Shown here: positions 37,043 to 49,690 of the stretch, one piece after another | Numbering within the stretch: the first letter of the stretch is position 1 | Layout of the letters: every line of letters starts with the position of its first letter | Position numbers and translations under genes: made by a program | Origin: Branchiostoma floridae | Lineage: Eukaryota > Chordata > Leptocardii > Amphioxiformes > Branchiostomatidae | DNA: 64,000 bases | Assembly (NCBI RefSeq): GCF_000003815.2 | Contig: NC_049982.1 | Location: 15,234,769 to 15,298,768 of the forward strand | Reading direction: 5' to 3' | Notes under the pieces: generated by a model | Told to the model about the DNA's origin: nothing | Database searches by the model: none | What the model saw: the letters and a program-made list of their open reading frames with translations, nothing else

Positions 37043-40000
37043 TTAATGGAAGATAAAGTCAGTCGAGCTAACAACAGATGGTTGCTGGTCACTTGCACTG
37101 GGCCTGACACCAGATTGTTGGTCATCTTCATTCGAGCCGCCAGATTGTTTGTCACTTTCACTGTCAGAATGTTGGAAGAATAACTCCATCTTCGAGATCT
37201 CCGAAGAGACGCTCTTCTTAGGCTCGGCTAAAGAAGTAATCAAAAAGAAAGAAAAAAAATTAGTGAACTGTGCCAAGGGAAAGAAAGGTTTTGTTAGTAG
37301 AGTTTAGAGTTTTGTTAGTACACATAACTAAACGGAAAGGTTTTGTTAGTACACATAACTAAACTTTCGTCCAACACAAAGGTATACACGGATCAAATTT
37401 TCAACCACCGCTGCCACAGCGGTGGTTGAAAATTCGATCCGTGTATACAATAGCTGCCGCCTTCTTCAGGATCAGTACTGTTAGTCAATCAGTACTGATC
37501 CTGAAGAAGGCGACAGACAGCAGTGGTTGAAAATTTGATCCGTATATACCTATTGTACCATGATTACTACCAACACAGATGGGCTTCCATGAAAATTTGA
37601 GAAAAGGTTTTATTAGGTACAGACACACGAATTTAAATGCATTAACAGTATTTTGAAGCTGCTTTGTACGATTTCCAGTATGGTTGAAAGTTTAGTTTTT
37701 TTTTCATTTTTTATAGAAACAGTCGAAAATTTATGTGCGCACGGATGTCATCCATGTAATCAAATCAACATGGCCTTATATCATTTAGAATGGCAAAGAT
37801 ACATGTACGACAATCAACTTCTTACATCTTTAATATGTCTTTGTATTTTTTCTTTATGACACTATCAGACAGCTATTTCTGTAAGGAATTTGCAAAAGAT
37901 AAAAAAGAATGTTGATCTCCAGGTTGAACCATTTACATGACTTTACAATACAATCCTGTGACCAACATGATGATGAGTATACAACATGGAGAGATATTCA
38001 TGATAACACCTGTCAGTGTGCTGAGACTTCAAGGTACCTTGTATAAGATGTCAATACTTACGCTCATGATGGACCAGGAAGACGTCTTTGAAAAAGCCAT
38101 GGTGACTCTGTTGTGCCAGCAGTTCCTCATGAATTCGCACGGCTTCCGCGTGCTCAAACTTCTCCTGGGTGGACCGCAGCAGTTTAACCTTGTCAAGGAC
38201 TGGATAGGGTCATGCAAAGGGTTTCAAGTATTAGGCCAGTCAAAAACTTGGAATGTGGCAGTCAGGGATATTTTTATTGGGTACGTGCTCTGTCCATATG
38301 CCTGATTTTCCCAAAGGACACTCTTAATATTATAGTCCATTTCAAACATGCCCAGCAGCCATACATAACCAATAATGGTGAATGGAGCAGGTGGCTATTT
38401 GACACACCCTATGTTCCTGCTCACTGGTCTCCTGACATTGATCCCTTGTCCTGACACCCTCATGTTAGGGTAGGGTACTTTCAATGACACACTCATCAGT
38501 CAGTCTGGGTCTTTCAGTAAAAGGAGAGGAATGAGCCCGTAATGTCCCCCAAGACTTTGGTCAAGTACACCAAATCACTTCTACCTTATATTTTTGTGCC
38601 TAGGGTTCTACAACATTAAGAGGTTTGATGCCTTTGGATTGGATTGGGCTAATGCCATTAAATACATGCATTGAACTGAATGAAGCCTGTAATGTCCCAT
38701 CTGAAGGACAACATGATCACTAAATTCTAGTTTCCCTGGGAATTTAGACATGTGACCTATGGGTTTTCAAATAACAGTCAAAAACAGTGTTTAGTTTGAG
38801 GACAAAAGGTTTAAATAACAGTGGAATAGGAAGCTGATGGCACTGTTCTGTTTTGCATTATTTCACTTAGATCAGAGTAGAGAAAGGCAGTATTTCAAAA
38901 AAGAAGAATGACACTTACTCTTGAAGATGCAGAAAGTGATCAATGCAGTATATGCAATGATAGCAACAAGTCCAGCAATATTGACTCCCAGTTGATGCCA
39001 GGCAGCAGACTGTCCATCATAGCCGCAGTAGAAGATACCCTTCTCCTTGTCCATAAAAGGACAAAGGATTACACCCCACACTCCAGGTGCCAGGTGCACT
39101 GTGGGAAGGTACAAAGTAAAAGAGAGTTCACAGCCACTGTCACTTCTCCAGCCATGGATGACAAAAGGTTTCCTCTATCAGCCTGCTTCACGCTTGCTGC
39201 TCATCAGGACAGCCAACTTATGGCCACCAACCATCCTAACATTTGTTGTCGTTTGTATCTTTAAAACTACCAATAAATACCAAATATTGGATTCTATCCG
39301 ACCGTCAACAGTTATATGGCAACATTACAACCATATGATAGGGTTGAATGCCAGTTCAACTAATAGATGTAAGCCATCATAGAAGGATTCCAATTACCCT
39401 GGAATATACATAATATACAAGGCATGATTTCTGTCAATGAATCAATGTGCAAATTGCTGAGACCTACGGTAGTATAATGAAAGGGCCTCGATCCCATGGC
39501 CCAATAAACAGCATCTGTGCAATTGTCTAACCTGCAGTGGCATCAACAGGGTCCTCAATTGGAGTAAACTTGTGCAGGCTAATGGACCACAAACAGTGAA
39601 TAATGGCGCCTGAAGATCCGATGATTAGAGCACCATAGTTAGTCACAACGTTAGCAGAAGCACAGACTGCCACCTAGACAAAACACAAGTCATTTTGGTC
39701 AACAACAGGCAAGGCTTGTCATCCCAAATCGTCAGGATGGAAAGAGACTATATTCAAGTCAGAGCGTAAGTCTAACCTGTGGAAAAGCAACATGTGCATT
39801 TACAACTGTATATCCAGTCGGAATTCGAATACAAAATGAGCTTACAGTGCCTCCCAGGCATCCATTCACCACTATGCACAGCACATAGTAGTCATTGATC
39901 TTCTTGTGAACCAGCCGCTCAAACAGAATGGTGGCTAAACCACCGGATGCACAGGCCAGTCCTGTGTTCATAACCGCACGGGCTACGGCACCAGAGTCTC

Positions 40001-43000
40001 CAACTGATGACATTGCACCCTGAGAACTGCCGTTGAAGGCGAAGAAGCCGACCATCAGGATAAAGAAACCTGTACAAAACCAAGTACATCACAGATAAAC
40101 AAACAAAACAATGGAAACTTTGTTTTTATGATTTCTAATGCTTTATCTGACAGCTAATACAATCATGTATATGGTAATTGTCCATGCATTTGGAATATTT
40201 GGTTGCCAAATTACTCCTTAGCCTTCATAAGTACACATGCATTACAGAGTCAGTAATCATGACTGAGTCTATCTTTCAACATGAAAGATGCAGAATGTGT
40301 CATTTATATTTCTTACCCAAGGTGACCAGAGCTGGAGCAGACTCAGAGATGGCATGATCTTCAACATCCTTAGCCAACTTTCTGCGACCCAATACCATGG
40401 CCCCCATTAGGGCAGCTGTCCCTCCGCAGGCATGTACAACACCGCTTCCAGCAAAGTCCTGAGTATTTCATGAAGAGCACAATACATAATGTTAGTGTAT
40501 GCTGGAGAAAAAATTTAATGGACTTTTTTGTCATTTCAAGAAAGAAAAAACAATTTTGAAATGTTAGCATGTCAATGTTAGGCAGAAAAATATGATTTCA
40601 TATTTTGTTAAAAAAACAAGCATGCACACGAGCACTGATGTGTTCACCCCCAAAAAAAGCTGAACCAGTTTTCTTTTACTCTCCATCGGAGACACATTTT
40701 TGCAAAGCTTTTAATCCTTTATTTACACCTTGCGCTACTTACCTGGAAAGCAAGACCATACAAATCAGAGTTGAGCCATCCGTTGCCACTCCATGTCCAA
40801 TGAACAACAGTTGGGTACACAAAGCCGGTGATGACGAAAGAGTAGATCAGGTACCCATGGTACGAGGTGCGACCAACCATGGCCCCAGACACGATAGCCG
40901 TGGCAGTGGCAGCAAATGAGTACTGGAAGAATACCCAGGTCAGTGCATCATCGCTCTCAAGATCGGTTAGGGCGAAGTGTGCTGTCCCCATGTATCCGCC
41001 GGTTGTTGGGCCAAACGCCACAGCATATCCAAAGAAGAAATAGCCTGCAGTTCCAACACCTACGGATACAAGGCAACAACCCTCTTGGTGCTGTACAATG
41101 TTACACAGTATGATGAACATCGATATCAATATCAATACAGTATGATACTGCTGAAAAGCCATATACTTGCATTGGCAAAGGTGAAATACTAGTACTGCTC
41201 GCAGTCTATTTAACACAAATGCCCAATGTGGTCTAGACGCGTGGTTTGAATTGGTTTGAAGTTTAAAGTTCTGTCCTGCATCGATGCCAAATCTGAATAA
41301 AAGACACAATGCATTGCATGTAAATAAGAAGCATCACTACCCAACAGGAGCTTATAAGGCAAATTCAAGGTTCGATTGGATATTAAATCCGGTGATCATC
41401 TTTCTCTGCAAGAACACGTTTTGCCAGTTCCACAGAAGCAAAGCATCCTTTTTTCCTCCATAACCGACAGCTTCTTTCCTAGAACTACATCGTTATGGAA
41501 CGGGTTTTGACCAGTACAACCATGTAGATAGTTCTTGCATCGCAAAATAGCAAAAACACTTAAACTGCTAAAAAAAATGGAATTTTGAATCATCACCTGC
41601 CCAAAACTGATTTCTCCGTGCAAGAATGGACTTTTCGAATGGACATTTCTTATCTGGAGCAGCCAAAAATACATCTGTTTGAAATAGGACTTTGACATAA
41701 TCACCAAAGTCCAAAAATGAATTTTTAAAAAATTCTCTACTCTGTGCAATAGTGGCCTCTTCCAGCACATCCCATTTAAAATTGCAAAATAGACCAGTCC
41801 AAAAATACCCCCTCCACTCCCACTGACAGACTTTGACATAATCACGAAAGTCCAGAAATGAATTTTGGAAAAAATACATTTTGAAGTGGCTCATAGCAAA
41901 AATTATACATGGGTCATTTGAATAGAAATATCCAGTGCACCCCTTTTCCAAAATTTAGGTCATTTGGTTGTAAAACCATGGTACAAGAACCATTTGGGGT
42001 ATTGGCCCACTCTACCCTTGTGCCAAATTTCAGGTGAGTTGGTCCATGACGACGGAGATGAATCGCTTTGTAGATTGGACGAGAGAAAGAAAGAACTAGA
42101 AAGGCCTGGGTATTTGCTTATGAGCAATTTTCAATCCACCCTCCTCCTTATGCAAAAATGGACTGTTCCAAATTTGAATTTTAAAAAAACAGCTATGCGA
42201 GAAAAGACACTTCATATAATGTACATTTAAGGTCTATAAATCGCCCCAAATCCCTGTCCTTTGAACTCAATCCGTGTCAAGGAAAGAAGACTAAATTTTT
42301 CGTCAAGCAGAGAAATGATGATTTTGCGTGCCTTATCAGCTACAGGAAGACCGAGGTTCTGAACTTCTTATCAACGTTCAACCGCTAAAATTTTATCATC
42401 TGAAAAAATTCATCGCTCTTTCTCCCTCTTGCCCCGAAACTACGGTACGTTTATACTAGTACTGTACTGTAATCACATGTTTATTTCGTGATTACAACAC
42501 ACACACACAATTACGCCAGTGATTCACACATTAACAAAGAAGGCACTGTTGTTCTTCGAAAAATAACACATTTATTTCACAAACGGAAATTCTGTCAATA
42601 ACAGTTAGTTTTTTAGAGATGCAGCAAGTTATGCGAACCCAGACTTAAATGGTATTAGGTACATACAGCAGACAACAACGCTGGTGACGATTTGAAGTTT
42701 TCCTGTTTATTTACACAAGAAAAAGAAATAGTCCTGTAGAATTGTCAAAACTGGTCGACGGTGAGCTATCAGAAGACTGAGTATCGTGCCGGAAGAGAAT
42801 TTATGAGACTCAATCGGCGTAATCCAAATGTGCAACGGAATTTCTTGTACATTCTACGGTCAAGTGTTTCTGGCGTAAATTGTACAGAAACGTAAGGAGA
42901 GAGTTGAAATTCAAGGAGATACTGTAAATGCAGAAATGTTCACAGCGGTTTTATGTTCTCGGTTGTCGTGGTGGCCACTTCCACCGCGAACATTTTTCCA

Positions 43001-46000
43001 TTAAAACCATCGTGAACACTCTATGTTTCCGTTAAAAAAAAGGTGATGATCCGTCAACATGTTCATGTTTACTCATTAATGTAAATGAGCGTCATTTGCA
43101 TAATTAATATGTACTGGACATTTCTCTTTCTCAGCTACATATGTGACAAATTTGATAGTCCTATCATGGAATTCGGTGTATTTATGAACTTTCCTCATTG
43201 ATTATGCAAATTGAATGATGATTTTCATAATTAGTATAACATTATGTAAGTCATCACTAAGGTTGTGTGTGGCCCAGGGCTAATGAAACAGAGATGGGCA
43301 CCGCCCTATGTGCCATCTTGGCGCGGGAAGGGTTTAACTTTAACTTGATAATATCAACTAAAAAACGGAGTGGGAGAGGTCGGAGGTCAAGCAAAATCAT
43401 AGTAAATCAAATACAAATTGTACTGAAGTAATGAAACAAAATAGTATTTGATAGCATATAAATCAAATAGCAAAAAAATGATAACAATCATAATCATTTG
43501 ATACCTGGGAAATTAATTGCACATCTTGAATAATGATTAAAAAAAACATGATTGGAACCAAGAGATGAGTTTCATTTTTACCACCATGAAGTGAGTGGCT
43601 GGTTTTTGTCTTACTGTGTCTTTACCCACTCTCTTAACTTTGTCTTCAAGACTTCTTGGTTTGTTGTTGTAATACTTGTAGGGAGTGTGTAATAGGCTTT
43701 TATACATCTATTTTGAAATGTTCTGGTCGATGCATTTGTACGGGGTTTAGGTTGTACGTAGCCTCCCCTTTGTGATAGCCTTATGTTATGGTGATGTGCG
43801 GTGTTTATATTTCTTGAGTTGTCATACATACATTTTTGGTTCTTAAGTCGTCACTATCTTATGGAAGGCACAGATTGTTGTTGTAAACATCCTTTCCTTC
43901 ACTGACGGCCAACATAGTCTGTCAAGCATGTATCACTTCTGAGCTTGTTGTTTGGGATGCATTTGCGGCTAACCTTGCAGCTCTGTTTTGGATCATTTGT
44001 AGTCTGTCTAGCTGTGTTTGTGTTGTTGAGAAGAGAATCCCGGAACAGTAGTCAAGATGCGTTAGTACAAGTGATTACCTGCATGTATGCAGGTATGGTT
44101 TTCACGGGCGTGGGAACTTTTGGAAGCTGGGGATTTAGGGCGCTGTATCTCGAGAACGGATGGTGCGAGCACAACGATTTTTGGTACGTGGGTTGGGGGT
44201 GGTGGCTTGACACTCAGGTGTGATTTTGGGCCTCCTGGCACTTGAACTTGACATTGCAGGTGGCATTTTTTGGGCACTTTTGGCGCTGTGTGTCCGGAAC
44301 GATACGCGGGATTGCAACGATTTTTGGTGCATGGGTGGGGGGTTGTTGCCTGTTGCCTAGGATTGACTTTGGGCCTTGTCGCGTTTGAACTTGACGCGGC
44401 AGGTCGAATTTTGTGTCCGGGAGGGGGTTTTCCGGAGTTATATCTTCTGAACGGTTGGTGCGGGCGCGATGATATTTGGCACATGTGTCGGCGGTGGCTG
44501 AATAATTCTCTATTTTGATTTTGGCGCCCTTGGTGCTTGAACTTGACATTCCAGGTTACCTTTTGTGCGGGCACGAGGCGTGCGCTGTATCTCCGGAACG
44601 CAAGGTGCCATTGTGTTGCCATTTGGTACATGAATTGTTGGTGGTGTCCTGGTGGTCAGGTTTGATTTTGGGCCTCCTAGTGCTTGAACTTGATACTGTA
44701 TAGGTTGATCCTGTTTTCGTGTGGTTGGGGCATCCCCCTAATATCTACTTGGTTGTGAAAACAGGTGACGGTCATCTGGTTAGCAGGGGCCTACATGTAG
44801 GTCACCTTCAATGTATTGGGTTACTTTGTATCCCCTGTTTGTGCCAGATGCTGCTGCTGCCAGATGATGCTTCAGCTCCTGCCGGATAATATATCGGTGT
44901 TGTATTGGTTACCTTTGCCAAAATGGCTAAGGTTATGTTTTGGACTTGTGGGTCTGTGTGTCTGTGTGTTAACAGCATAACTCGAGAAGCCTTGGATGGA
45001 TCCCGATGATATTTGGTAGGTGGGTAGGGGTCGGGAAATTGAAGGTCAAGTTCGATAATGGGTCCCCTAGCGGCTTGCTAAGGTACTGCAGCAGAACCTC
45101 AATCTTTTATATTATATATATATTATATATAAGACATGCTTTGGTTGTGATTTTTTAGTGGTAGATAGCCATTGGGGCAGAGAGTAAGTGCTGTAAGTTT
45201 GGACCCCCTAGCGGCTTCTTTAGAACTGCAGTCGCCGATTTCCTTTCAAACTTTGGACGAGAATAACTCGAGAATGTGTTGATGAATCGTCATGATTTTT
45301 GGTATGTAGATAGCCCAAGTAACAATATACATAATGAAATACTAATTATGCAAATCAGCAGCTAATTTGCATAATTAATGAGGAAAGTTTATAAATCCAT
45401 TTCATGTCATGATAGGACTTTCAAACTTGTCACATATATACAGGAGAAAGAGAGAAATATCAAGGCAAACTAATTATGCACATGACGGCTTCATTTGCAT
45501 AATTAATGAGAAAATATAAACGTGTTGACGGGTCGTCATGATTTTTGGTATGTAGATAGCCAAAGGGAAGACTTACATGATGGAATTCTAATTATGCAAA
45601 TCGACAGCTAATTTGCATAATTAATGAGGAAAGTTTGTACATTTGCATAATCTATGCCTAGTTATGTACAATTATCCAGACAAACAGACAAACAAACACA
45701 TAGAGGCCGAAATCGTCGGAGGAGCGACAGAGGGCTACCAGCCTTCAAGCTCCTGACTGCAGAAACAGGCCACGGAGTCTCTGCAGTTCAGGTACATTCA
45801 GGTAAATTCAAGTAAATTCAGACACAGACACAATCAACACCATACCCACCCACCTTAACAACAGACCTGATAGCACACAACGTATCAGCATAATCCAAAA
45901 CAATACATGCAGGCCTGAGGTCTAGGAACTCTTGTTGGATTACTGTTTTTAGTGTGTCTCCAGGAAAGTAATCTTTATACTTTCTGATTGTTGCTGTGGC

Positions 46001-48509
46001 ACCTGTCATCTTTCTCTTGATTTTATTTGCATGCAAATTCCAAGGTAGATGTAGATGTTGATCTACTTTGTATCCCAGGAGTTCAGCTTGGCTAACTTGC
46101 GTTATTTTCTTTCCCCCTACAGTGAGATCCAGTGTTGGTTCATGCTTAAGTTTATGGTGACTGCCCAGGAGTATGGACTTTGTCTTTCCGGCATTAAGAA
46201 TAAGCTTATTTATATGTATCCATTCCCAGATACGCGTGAGATCTGACTGTAAGATACGTCCTACTGCTCTAGCACTGGGTGCGGAAGTAAAGGGAGTAGT
46301 GTCATCGGCATACATGACTAGTTCGGCTTTTTTTTTATGGTGGCCAGGTCGTTAGTATAGAGACAAAACAACAACGGACCCAGGCAGCTCCCTTGTGGAA
46401 CTCCGGACTTGGTCTCCTTATAAGTTAAAAAGGCTCCGTTAATGTAGACGGCCTGACTCCTGTTTGTTACCTAACATCCATTTTCATCCATTCTACAGCG
46501 GAATCTGCAAATCCATAGCTTTTTAACTTGGCCAACAATATTTCATGGTTAACTGTGTCGAATGCAGCGCTGAAATCAAGCAAGACTGCACCGACCAGGT
46601 TTCCTTTGTCCACTTCTCCTAGCCGGTGATCAGTCATTTGTGCTAAAGCGCTGGCTGTCGAGTGGTGCTGCTTGTATGCATGTTGGTTGAGATTATGCTA
46701 GAGATGAGATACCTTTGAATTTGTTTTTGGCATACTTTTTCCATAACTTTAGTTGCAACTCCCAGGTTCACGTGTTTGGCAGCAAAGGTCTGTCAGATTT
46801 CTGAAACAACAACCTTCTCAAGGCGGCCGATGGCAAGCAAACAGATGGTGTATAGCGGATTCATTGTGGGCAAGCTCAGGTGTTGACATCTGTCAAACTT
46901 TCGATCAGCCCCCTAAATACCGAAAACAACCGAAAATAACTTTCACTTATCATAAGTCTGAATGAAGGAATTTTTCTAGTAGATGGGATTTAGCCTGTGG
47001 AAACATCTTTCCATCACACGCTGTTTTGTGGTGTAAAGGAGGATTCTTATTTTGATTAGTTAGCCTAATCAAGAATATGCGTCTGTGGTAACACATGTGG
47101 TAACCGACTTGTTGCGGCAGCTGTCATCCTATTTTACCAAGAAATAGACCTTTTTGGTTGCTAGAAAAAAAGTAAACGAAAGCAAAGTAGAAATAAGTTG
47201 AGAACATTTCTCATGGGCCACGTCTTTGTGCTATTATTTTGTTACGGTCGCTGTTGGTTATTTTGTTTCGGTAGTGTTCTATTGCTATAGGTTGTTTGCA
47301 CCATTGCTCTTAGTTGATTGCTTCGAGTTGTTTTCAGTAGTTGTCGAGTTGTTTTCGGTAGTTTTCAAGTTGTTTTCGGTAGTTAGTGAAAGCGCTACCC
47401 CTGTATTTAGTCTGACCTCTACCTAAACCTCATTTACATTTGTACCCCCATATGTCCAAAAATGGGAAGCTGTATTTGATTGTAAGCCTAACTAGCAGAA
47501 CATATGGCGTAACCAAACGAACTATCGATCCTATCGATAAGCAATTAGCGCATTTAAGCTATAAGCTATGACATTGTATTCTACCGTGTGGCATATCATG
47601 TATACGAGGAAAATATGACATAACTTGTGTGTTTTGGGCGACGCCTCAGGGGCTAGCCTTATAGTATAGTTTGCGACAAGAATTCCCAAAATCTCTCAGG
47701 CAAGTCATGACAAATCTTTTACTACATGCATGTGTAGTTGCATCATTCCTTTATAGGGGAATAACTCAGGAATGGGTTGAAGGATCTTCATGATATTTGG
47801 GATGTAGATAGATTCAGAGATGTTTTACATGATTAAATGCTAATCATAGAAATCAGTGGCTAATTTGCTTAATTAAGAACTTCAGAGGTGCCTTCCATAA
47901 ATAAGGTCTATTAATGCAAACCAGGGGATAATTTGCATAGTCAATGAGCACAGTTTATTAAGCCACAGTATTTCACTACTACTAGGGCACTTAAACATGA
48001 CATATGTAACTAGAAAAGAGAGAAATATCGATAGACATCAATTATGCAAATCGTTACCTAATTTACATAATTAATTAGAAATTGTTAGTATAGTGTTAAA
48101 TGACAAAAATTCCAATCTTGCGACATTTGGTAGCAACATGTACGTTAAGTTGAACATGCGGACGTAAGTCATGCAAATTGGGGTCTCATTTACATAATTT
48201 GTAAAATTAGGTTAGACTGTACTGCTGTAGTTGGCCCTGGCTTTTATGGGTCAACAACCCAAAGACTTCGACGTGCTACTTACAAACGTCCATGACGTTG
48301 TTGAGCAGGATGGCGTAGACGTTGGCGACCTTGACCGAACCAACTTCCAACAGGGCGAAGCCTGCCTGCATGGTCATAATGAGGCAGCCACACAGGATTT
48401 CCAGCAGTGTGTCCAAGCTCACGGCGTATACGTCTAGCTTGCCGTAGATATCCGCGATCGCGGCCTCTGTGGCGTTCATCCGCCCGTCAAGAGTTTCCAG
48501 TGTCGCCAT
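37043..48509 (-). CDS. Ammonium transporter, AMT/MEP family, tandem copy B
   Basis: Coding exons on the minus strand are 48284-48509, 40743-41059, 40317-40458, 39846-40069, 39532-39673, 38919-39098, 38062-38199 and 37043-37227, giving 517 residues. Exons 1-6 have the same lengths as in copies A and C (226, 317, 142, 224, 142, 180); exon 7 is 138 nt and exon 8 is 185 nt. The conserved Asp before exon 3, the His of VVHACGG and the His of VHLAPGVWG are kept, so the pore looks intact. Helix 1 reads MQAGFALLEVGSV. The first intron is about 7.2 kb and is full of LINE fragments and tandem repeats, unlike the short first introns of A and C. Exon 1 is assigned to this copy because it lies between its exon 2 and the end of copy C, with a matching phase. 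Confidence in the body is high; linkage of exon 1 across the long intron is a little less sure. Confidence 0.88.
37383..37549. repeat. Palindromic hairpin in intron 7 of AMT copy B, partly re-duplicated
   Basis: This matches the copy A palindrome, but the left arm is followed at once by an inverted copy of itself (CAACCACCGCTG then CAGCGGTGGTTG), giving two nested near-perfect hairpins. The inner arms with CAGGATCAGTACTG and CAGTACTGATCCTG are better paired than in copy A. Just before it, 37293-37370 repeats a GGTTTTGTTAGTA unit. Confidence 0.8.
41560..41960. repeat. Diverged tandem duplication of about 139 bp in copy B intron 1
   Basis: TTTGACATAATCACCAAAGT (near 41692) recurs as TTTGACATAATCACGAAAGT (near 41831), each followed by CCARAAATGAATTTT. 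Outer parts are more diverged. No protein similarity was recognised. Confidence 0.5.
44090..44710. repeat. Tandem repeat of about 148 bp, four diverged copies
   Basis: The anchor GAACG followed by GTGC-type sequence recurs near 44153, 44297, 44448 and 44596 (spacings about 144, 151 and 148). Each copy runs through GATTTTTGG or GATATTTGG, a G-rich stretch, TTTGGGCC-type sequence and CTTGAACTTGA. Open frames on both strands across it follow from the repeat structure and composition, so I do not call genes there. Confidence 0.75.
44900..45720 (-). repeat. Octamer-rich interspersed repeat, inverted relative to 58080-59330
   Basis: This block contains GTACTGCAGCAGAACCTCAA, CCCCTAGCGGCTTG and repeated ATTATGCAAAT / ATTTGCATAATTAATGAG words. 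Each of these appears as its inverse complement in the block at 58080-59330, in the opposite order. Its edge near 44910 (TTACCTTTGCCA) corresponds to the edge near 59320. No coding frame. It is a dispersed modular element of unknown class. Confidence 0.75.
47327..47388. repeat. Short minisatellite, about 22-bp unit
   Basis: About three copies of a unit like GAGTTGTTTTCGGTAGTT follow each other. It is non-coding and lies in copy B intron 1. Confidence 0.65.
47750..48200. repeat. Further copy of the octamer-rich repeat beside AMT copy B exon 1
   Basis: It carries AACTCAGGAATGGGTTGA, CATGATATTTGGGATGTAGA, ATTATGCAAATCG and ATTTGCATAGTCAATGAG in the same order as the block at 44900-45720. It ends less than 100 bp from the exon 1 donor at 48284. 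A smaller piece of the family lies at 43050-43260. Confidence 0.65.
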
Positions 48510-48730
48510 GATGGAAAATAGCTCTCCGAAAACCTTTTACATAAGTTGGCTGTTTGGGGACAATGAACCGTTACAACTCAAAAAGCACAAATGTGACCAG
48601 TATCTATCGAATGGGTTCTTATTTACAACTTGTTGCCATGGGAATGGGGGATCTATGATTGGTTGTGACGAATCTTTTATGACCGGACAATGCCATATTT
48701 GGAAGGAGCTGAGATGTCCTTAGTTGACCC
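48510..48730 (-). promoter_or_regulatory. Candidate promoter of AMT copy B
   Basis: An inverted CCAAT (ATTGG at 48658-48662) lies about 150 bp before the ATG, inside a block shared with the other AMT first exons. It abuts the 3' flank of copy C, so this promoter must work within less than about 1.2 kb of the neighbouring gene's stop. Confidence 0.45.
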
Positions 48731-49690
48731 TGACGTTCGATCGTCAGCGACTGCTCAACAATCGAATCGTATGTTCGGTAAGGGCCTTCGAATTCCGAGG
48801 TCTGTGACATACAGTCCATAGATTTTACAGTCGAACCGCAGATTTCCTGTTGGTTGGTTTGAAGTCTAAAACAGGTTAAAAACAAGAGGTGAAATCACGC
48901 AAACACACGGAAGCGTATCTTCGCGGATCAATCAAAGCACAACAAGGCTGGACCCGGCCAGGCTAAGAACGGAAAACTATCTCTCGCGAAAGTAAAATAA
49001 AACTGCCTCGAACTCTCGAGAAAATAAACACTATTCTGCACTTTCTTCAAGCGTGATGTCATTTGGAGAAGAATTACATGTGTACCGCGTTATTCTAGGC
49101 AAATTTGCAGAAACACAATGCAATTGAGAATCTCCTCTTGCCCTGGACTATTGAGATTGTTAACCTGTCACGCGCCATGTAGAGAAAACACAAAACATAT
49201 CCTGAATCTTACAGGTTTATGTAAGAACTATAGGACCTTGTTGCATGTGCATTGTAACTTCTTCAATAATCAAAATAGGCAAAAAGACAAGTTGCCCGAT
49301 CAGGGCTGTAACTTTAGCAGCACTGATTTGTATTCTATGGTAGGAGATGAATTATGAATGGTTCCTTACAAATCTGCAACACATTAGACTAAAGCTGCAT
49401 ATGAGAAAACAATGTCATCATACACATTTATCATATGTGTGAACTATGGAGGGGAATGAAAAATGAAAGTATTATCTGATCTATGCTGCACTTTCGGAAT
49501 GACAACTGTGTTTCCAACTGTACGTTTTCATTTAGTTTAGAGCTGGACATGTTCAGCAAAAGGCCTAGTCTGAGAAAGAGCAGCATGAAAATGAGATGCT
49601 TAGTTAAACATGGCAAGTAAGCTGCTATGATTGTTAAGCTGTGCTGGCGAATGCGTACACCACACTGTCACTGTCTCTGATTACAGATTA

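Larger units (their letters stand above)
43611..46690 (-). pseudogene. Decayed CR1/L2/Jockey-type LINE, interrupted by other repeats
   Basis: The minus-strand pieces read in order as a non-LTR reverse transcriptase. At about 46400-46690 a KLKSYGF segment and VPQGSCLGPLLFCLYTNDLA are seen. At 45818-46315 the catalytic YADD box is followed by an INKLILNAGKTK motif and LLGYKVD. After a gap, 43870-44070 gives a LDYCSGIL and RLQMIQNRAARL segment, and 43611-43829 gives a LINE-like C-terminal tail. Stops and frameshifts break it. The gap (about 44080-45800) holds the tandem and octamer-rich repeats, which probably entered later. It lies inside copy B intron 1, in the same strand sense as the gene. 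Confidence 0.8.

Noticed and set aside
41396-41951. Minus-strand open frames of 127-149 codons
   Set aside because: They overlap each other in different frames and cross a diverged 139-bp duplication; no splice sites or domains support a gene.
44062-44631. 189-codon minus-strand open frame with Arg/Pro/Lys-rich sequence
   Set aside because: It spans four copies of the 148-bp tandem repeat and changes character with each unit; codon use follows repeat composition and no domain is visible.
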